From the NCBI RefSeq assembly GCF_029167235.1, contig NZ_JARFTR010000257.1, forward strand, positions 1 to 62,574: a DNA stretch of 62,574 bases, written 5' to 3'. The notes beneath the pieces are model-generated. The model was not told where the DNA came from. It made no database searches and worked only from the letters and a program-made list of their open reading frames with translations. This DNA comes from Kamptonema sp. UHCC 0994 (GTDB lineage Bacteria; Cyanobacteriota; Cyanobacteriia; Cyanobacteriales; Microcoleaceae). Positions 62,459 through 62,574 of this stretch are shown here, in pieces. Both the position numbers and the translations under genes were made by a program. Within the stretch, counting starts at the first letter, position 1, and the number at the start of each line of letters is the position of its first letter.

Positions 62459-62535
62459 CTCCCCCGCCCCCTCTGCTCCCCTACTCCCCTGCCCCCCTGC
62501 TCCCCTGCTCCCCCTCCTCCCCATCTCCCCCTTTA
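62459..62535. repeat. C-rich low-complexity tract upstream of sbpA
   Basis: Repeated CCCCTGCTCC/CTACTCC units. On the sbpA coding strand this is a run of GGGG blocks, starting about 112 bp upstream of the start codon. It could form quadruplex structure; no other feature is seen there. Confidence 0.65.
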
Positions 62536-62574
62536 GCCTGCCCGAAATCCAAACGTCCTGTATGGTAAATTTGT

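Noticed and set aside
1-62574. tRNA or rRNA genes
   Set aside because: I looked for T-loop-like GGTTCRA and acceptor-stem patterns in the intergenic regions and found none I could support; a covariance search would be decisive.

Overview
The window is chromosomal DNA of a filamentous, non-heterocystous-type cyanobacterium, probably of the Oscillatoria/Microcoleus/Kamptonema group. The reasons are the dense scatter of the HIP1 octamer GCGATCGC, the global nitrogen regulator NtcA, IctB, a Tab2/Atab2-family protein, a hormogonium polysaccharide (hps) pseudopilin cluster, pentapeptide-repeat proteins with cyanobacterial architecture, and many intergenic arrays of 7-bp tandem repeats (STRR type). 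The taxonomic placement is inference; no rRNA or tRNA gene is present to test it.

Layout. 0.1-9.2 kb: a sulfotransferase divergent from an hpsA-hpsB-hpsC-pseudopilin run for polysaccharide secretion and gliding. 9.3-15.6 kb: core genes (YqgF-like nuclease, DUF3084 coiled-coil membrane protein, ntcA, fabI, hisB, cdsA). 15.7-18.4 kb: an accessory island with an AT-rich three-gene operon of unknown function, two homologous fragments of a decayed gene, and a RelE-type toxin-antitoxin pair. 18.4-31 kb: housekeeping genes (DUF2993, rluB, RodZ-like, malQ, nudix, gpsA, dehydratase, smpB, tab2) with a VapC/HicB-like pair, a Uma2 nuclease and an in-frame pentapeptide-RidA fusion. 31-40 kb: pmbA, a HAD enzyme, a two-gene hybrid-kinase operon, ictB and a degenerate histidine kinase without its phospho-acceptor histidine. 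40-45.6 kb: acyltransferase, RNase II-family enzyme, rpsR, rpmG, RDD protein. 45.7-49.7 kb: a second accessory island, a STAND-type NTPase with TPRs followed closely by a MazEF-like pair. 50-56.2 kb: GDSL hydrolase behind a perfect CRP-type site, two pentapeptide proteins, a solute-binding lipoprotein and two gene remnants. 56.5-62.4 kb: Fe-S aldo/keto reductase, bifunctional nuclease, riboflavin synthase and a sulfate transporter cluster (sbpA-cysT-cysW) that lacks cysA.

How the parts work together. The hps genes make one secretion/motility unit, possibly with the divergent sulfotransferase modifying its product (inference). NtcA may regulate itself through a GTAN8TAC site at its own start. 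The sulfate genes make an uptake system that needs an ATPase encoded elsewhere. The most likely undescribed systems are the three-gene operon at 15.9-17.2 kb and the STAND-TPR plus MazEF block at 45.7-49.2 kb.

Repeats are a second theme. There are seven-base arrays that supply start or stop codons or occupy the leader of several genes, an 87-bp tandem palindrome, several families of MITE/REP-like inverted repeats, and GGGG runs able in principle to form quadruplexes. I see no CRISPR array, insertion sequence, tRNA or rRNA in the window.
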